From NCBI GenBank assembly GCA_012841675.1, contig DUUG01000350.1, positions 1-5,750 on the forward strand: DNA of 5,750 nt, written 5' to 3'. The position numbers and the translations under genes were made by a program. The notes beneath the pieces were generated by a model. It had not been told where the DNA came from and did no database searches. It was given only the letters and a program-made list of their open reading frames with translations. This DNA comes from Clostridiales bacterium. GTDB lineage: Bacteria > Bacillota > Clostridia > Oscillospirales > QAMX01. Of the stretch, positions 5,233-5,750 are shown one piece after another (position 1 is the first letter of the stretch; each line of letters begins with the position of its first letter).

Positions 5233-5750
5233 TGAAAAAAGATCTAATCGACATTCTTGACCTAACCACAGAGGAAATTGACGAGCTTATCGACCTTGCC
5301 GAGGAAATTGCTAAAAATCCCGCCCGGTTTTCCGCCTGCTGCCAGGGAAAACGCCTTGCCACCTTGTTTTTCGAGCCGTCTACCCGCACAAGGCTTAGCT
5401 TTGAAGCCGCCATGCTGGATTTAGGCGGCACGGTTATGGGCTTTTCCGAGGCAACCAGCAGCTCGACGGTCAAAGGCGAAAGCGTGGCCGACACCGCTCG
5501 CACAGTGGCCTGCTTTGCCGATATTATCGCCATGCGCCATCCAAAAGAAGGCGCGCCGTTGGTGGCGGCCATGCACGTGCCCATCCCGGTCATTAACGCC
5601 GGCGACGGCGGGCACAACCACCCCACCCAAACGCTGACAGACCTTTTAACCATCCGCCGGGAAAAAGGAGAAATTAAGAACCTCACCGTCGGCTTATGCG
5701 GCGATTTACAATTCGGCCGGACGGTGCATTCCTTAATCACCGCCCTTGCC
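5232..5750 (+). CDS. pyrB: Aspartate carbamoyltransferase catalytic chain (5' part, runs off the window)
   Basis: It condenses carbamoyl phosphate with aspartate, the second and committed step. The visible 173 codons are open to the last base; a full chain is about 305 aa. The carbamoyl-phosphate site is FFEPSTRTRLSFE (residues 46-58), with SSSTVKGES (76-84) supplying the mobile Ser/Lys loop, Arg102 in AMRHP, and His130 in GDGGHNHPTQTLTDL (124-138). GDLQFGRTVHSL (157-168) begins the aspartate domain. The last motif is close to the E. coli PyrB form, not to the GDIxHSRVARS form of B. subtilis, which suggests a holoenzyme with PyrI regulatory chains. That is an inference; no pyrI is in view. 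The GTG start follows GGAGGA and overlaps the pyrE stop by one base. Confidence 0.95.
   Translation, partial: MKKDLIDILDLTTEEIDELIDLAEEIAKNPARFSACCQGKRLATLFFEPSTRTRLSFEAAMLDLGGTVMGFSEATSSSTVKGESVADTARTVACFADIIAMRHPKEGAPLVAAMHVPIPVINAGDGGHNHPTQTLTDLLTIRREKGEIKNLTVGLCGDLQFGRTVHSLITALA

Noticed and set aside
5183..5740. 185-codon ORF on the - strand opposite pyrB
   Set aside because: The + strand encodes PyrB with all catalytic motifs; the antisense frame shows no motif or ribosome binding site.
1..5750. CRISPR arrays, tRNA or rRNA genes, insertion sequences, phage or defence genes
   Set aside because: None was seen on reading both strands; the window is almost fully explained by the pyr operon and its leader.

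Overview
The window carries the front and middle of a pyrimidine (UMP) biosynthesis operon, transcribed entirely on the + strand. Before it lie the last codons of an unrelated FAD-dependent oxidoreductase and an intergenic region. The order is oxidoreductase tail (2-118), two hairpins, promoter (250-278), an RNA attenuator leader (about 285-408), then pyrR-pyrC-pyrK-pyrD-pyrF-pyrE-pyrB. pyrB runs off the right edge. The six complete genes have normal lengths and intact key residues.

The organism is most likely a Gram-positive Firmicute, probably a moderately GC-rich member of the Clostridia. The reasons are: control by PyrR with RNA attenuation, strong AGGAGG-type ribosome binding sites before nearly every gene, TTG and GTG starts, the NAD-linked PyrD/PyrK form of dihydroorotate dehydrogenase, and a PyrB of the enterobacterial/clostridial type that normally binds a PyrI subunit. 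Species cannot be assigned from the sequence alone.

Control region: an extended -10 promoter drives a leader of about 145 nt. The leader can fold into three competing structures: a PyrR-binding anti-antiterminator (294-333), a long antiterminator (319-390) and an intrinsic terminator (379-408). With high UMP, PyrR should hold the first structure, the terminator forms and transcription stops before pyrR. With low UMP the antiterminator forms and the whole operon is read.

Coding region: the genes are packed tightly. Gaps are 10, 15 and 4 nt (R-C, D-F, F-E) and overlaps are 4, 7 and 1 nt (C/K, K/D, E/B), so one transcript and translational coupling are likely. PyrB (step 2), PyrC (step 3), PyrD with PyrK (step 4), PyrE (step 5) and PyrF (step 6) take carbamoyl phosphate to UMP. 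The carbamoyl-phosphate synthetase genes (step 1) and pyrI are not in the window. No previously undescribed system is visible. The most interesting details are the base-pair swaps in the PyrR-binding hairpin together with a Met at a PyrR position I recall as RNA-contacting, and the placement of a PyrI-type pyrB at the end of a PyrR-controlled operon.
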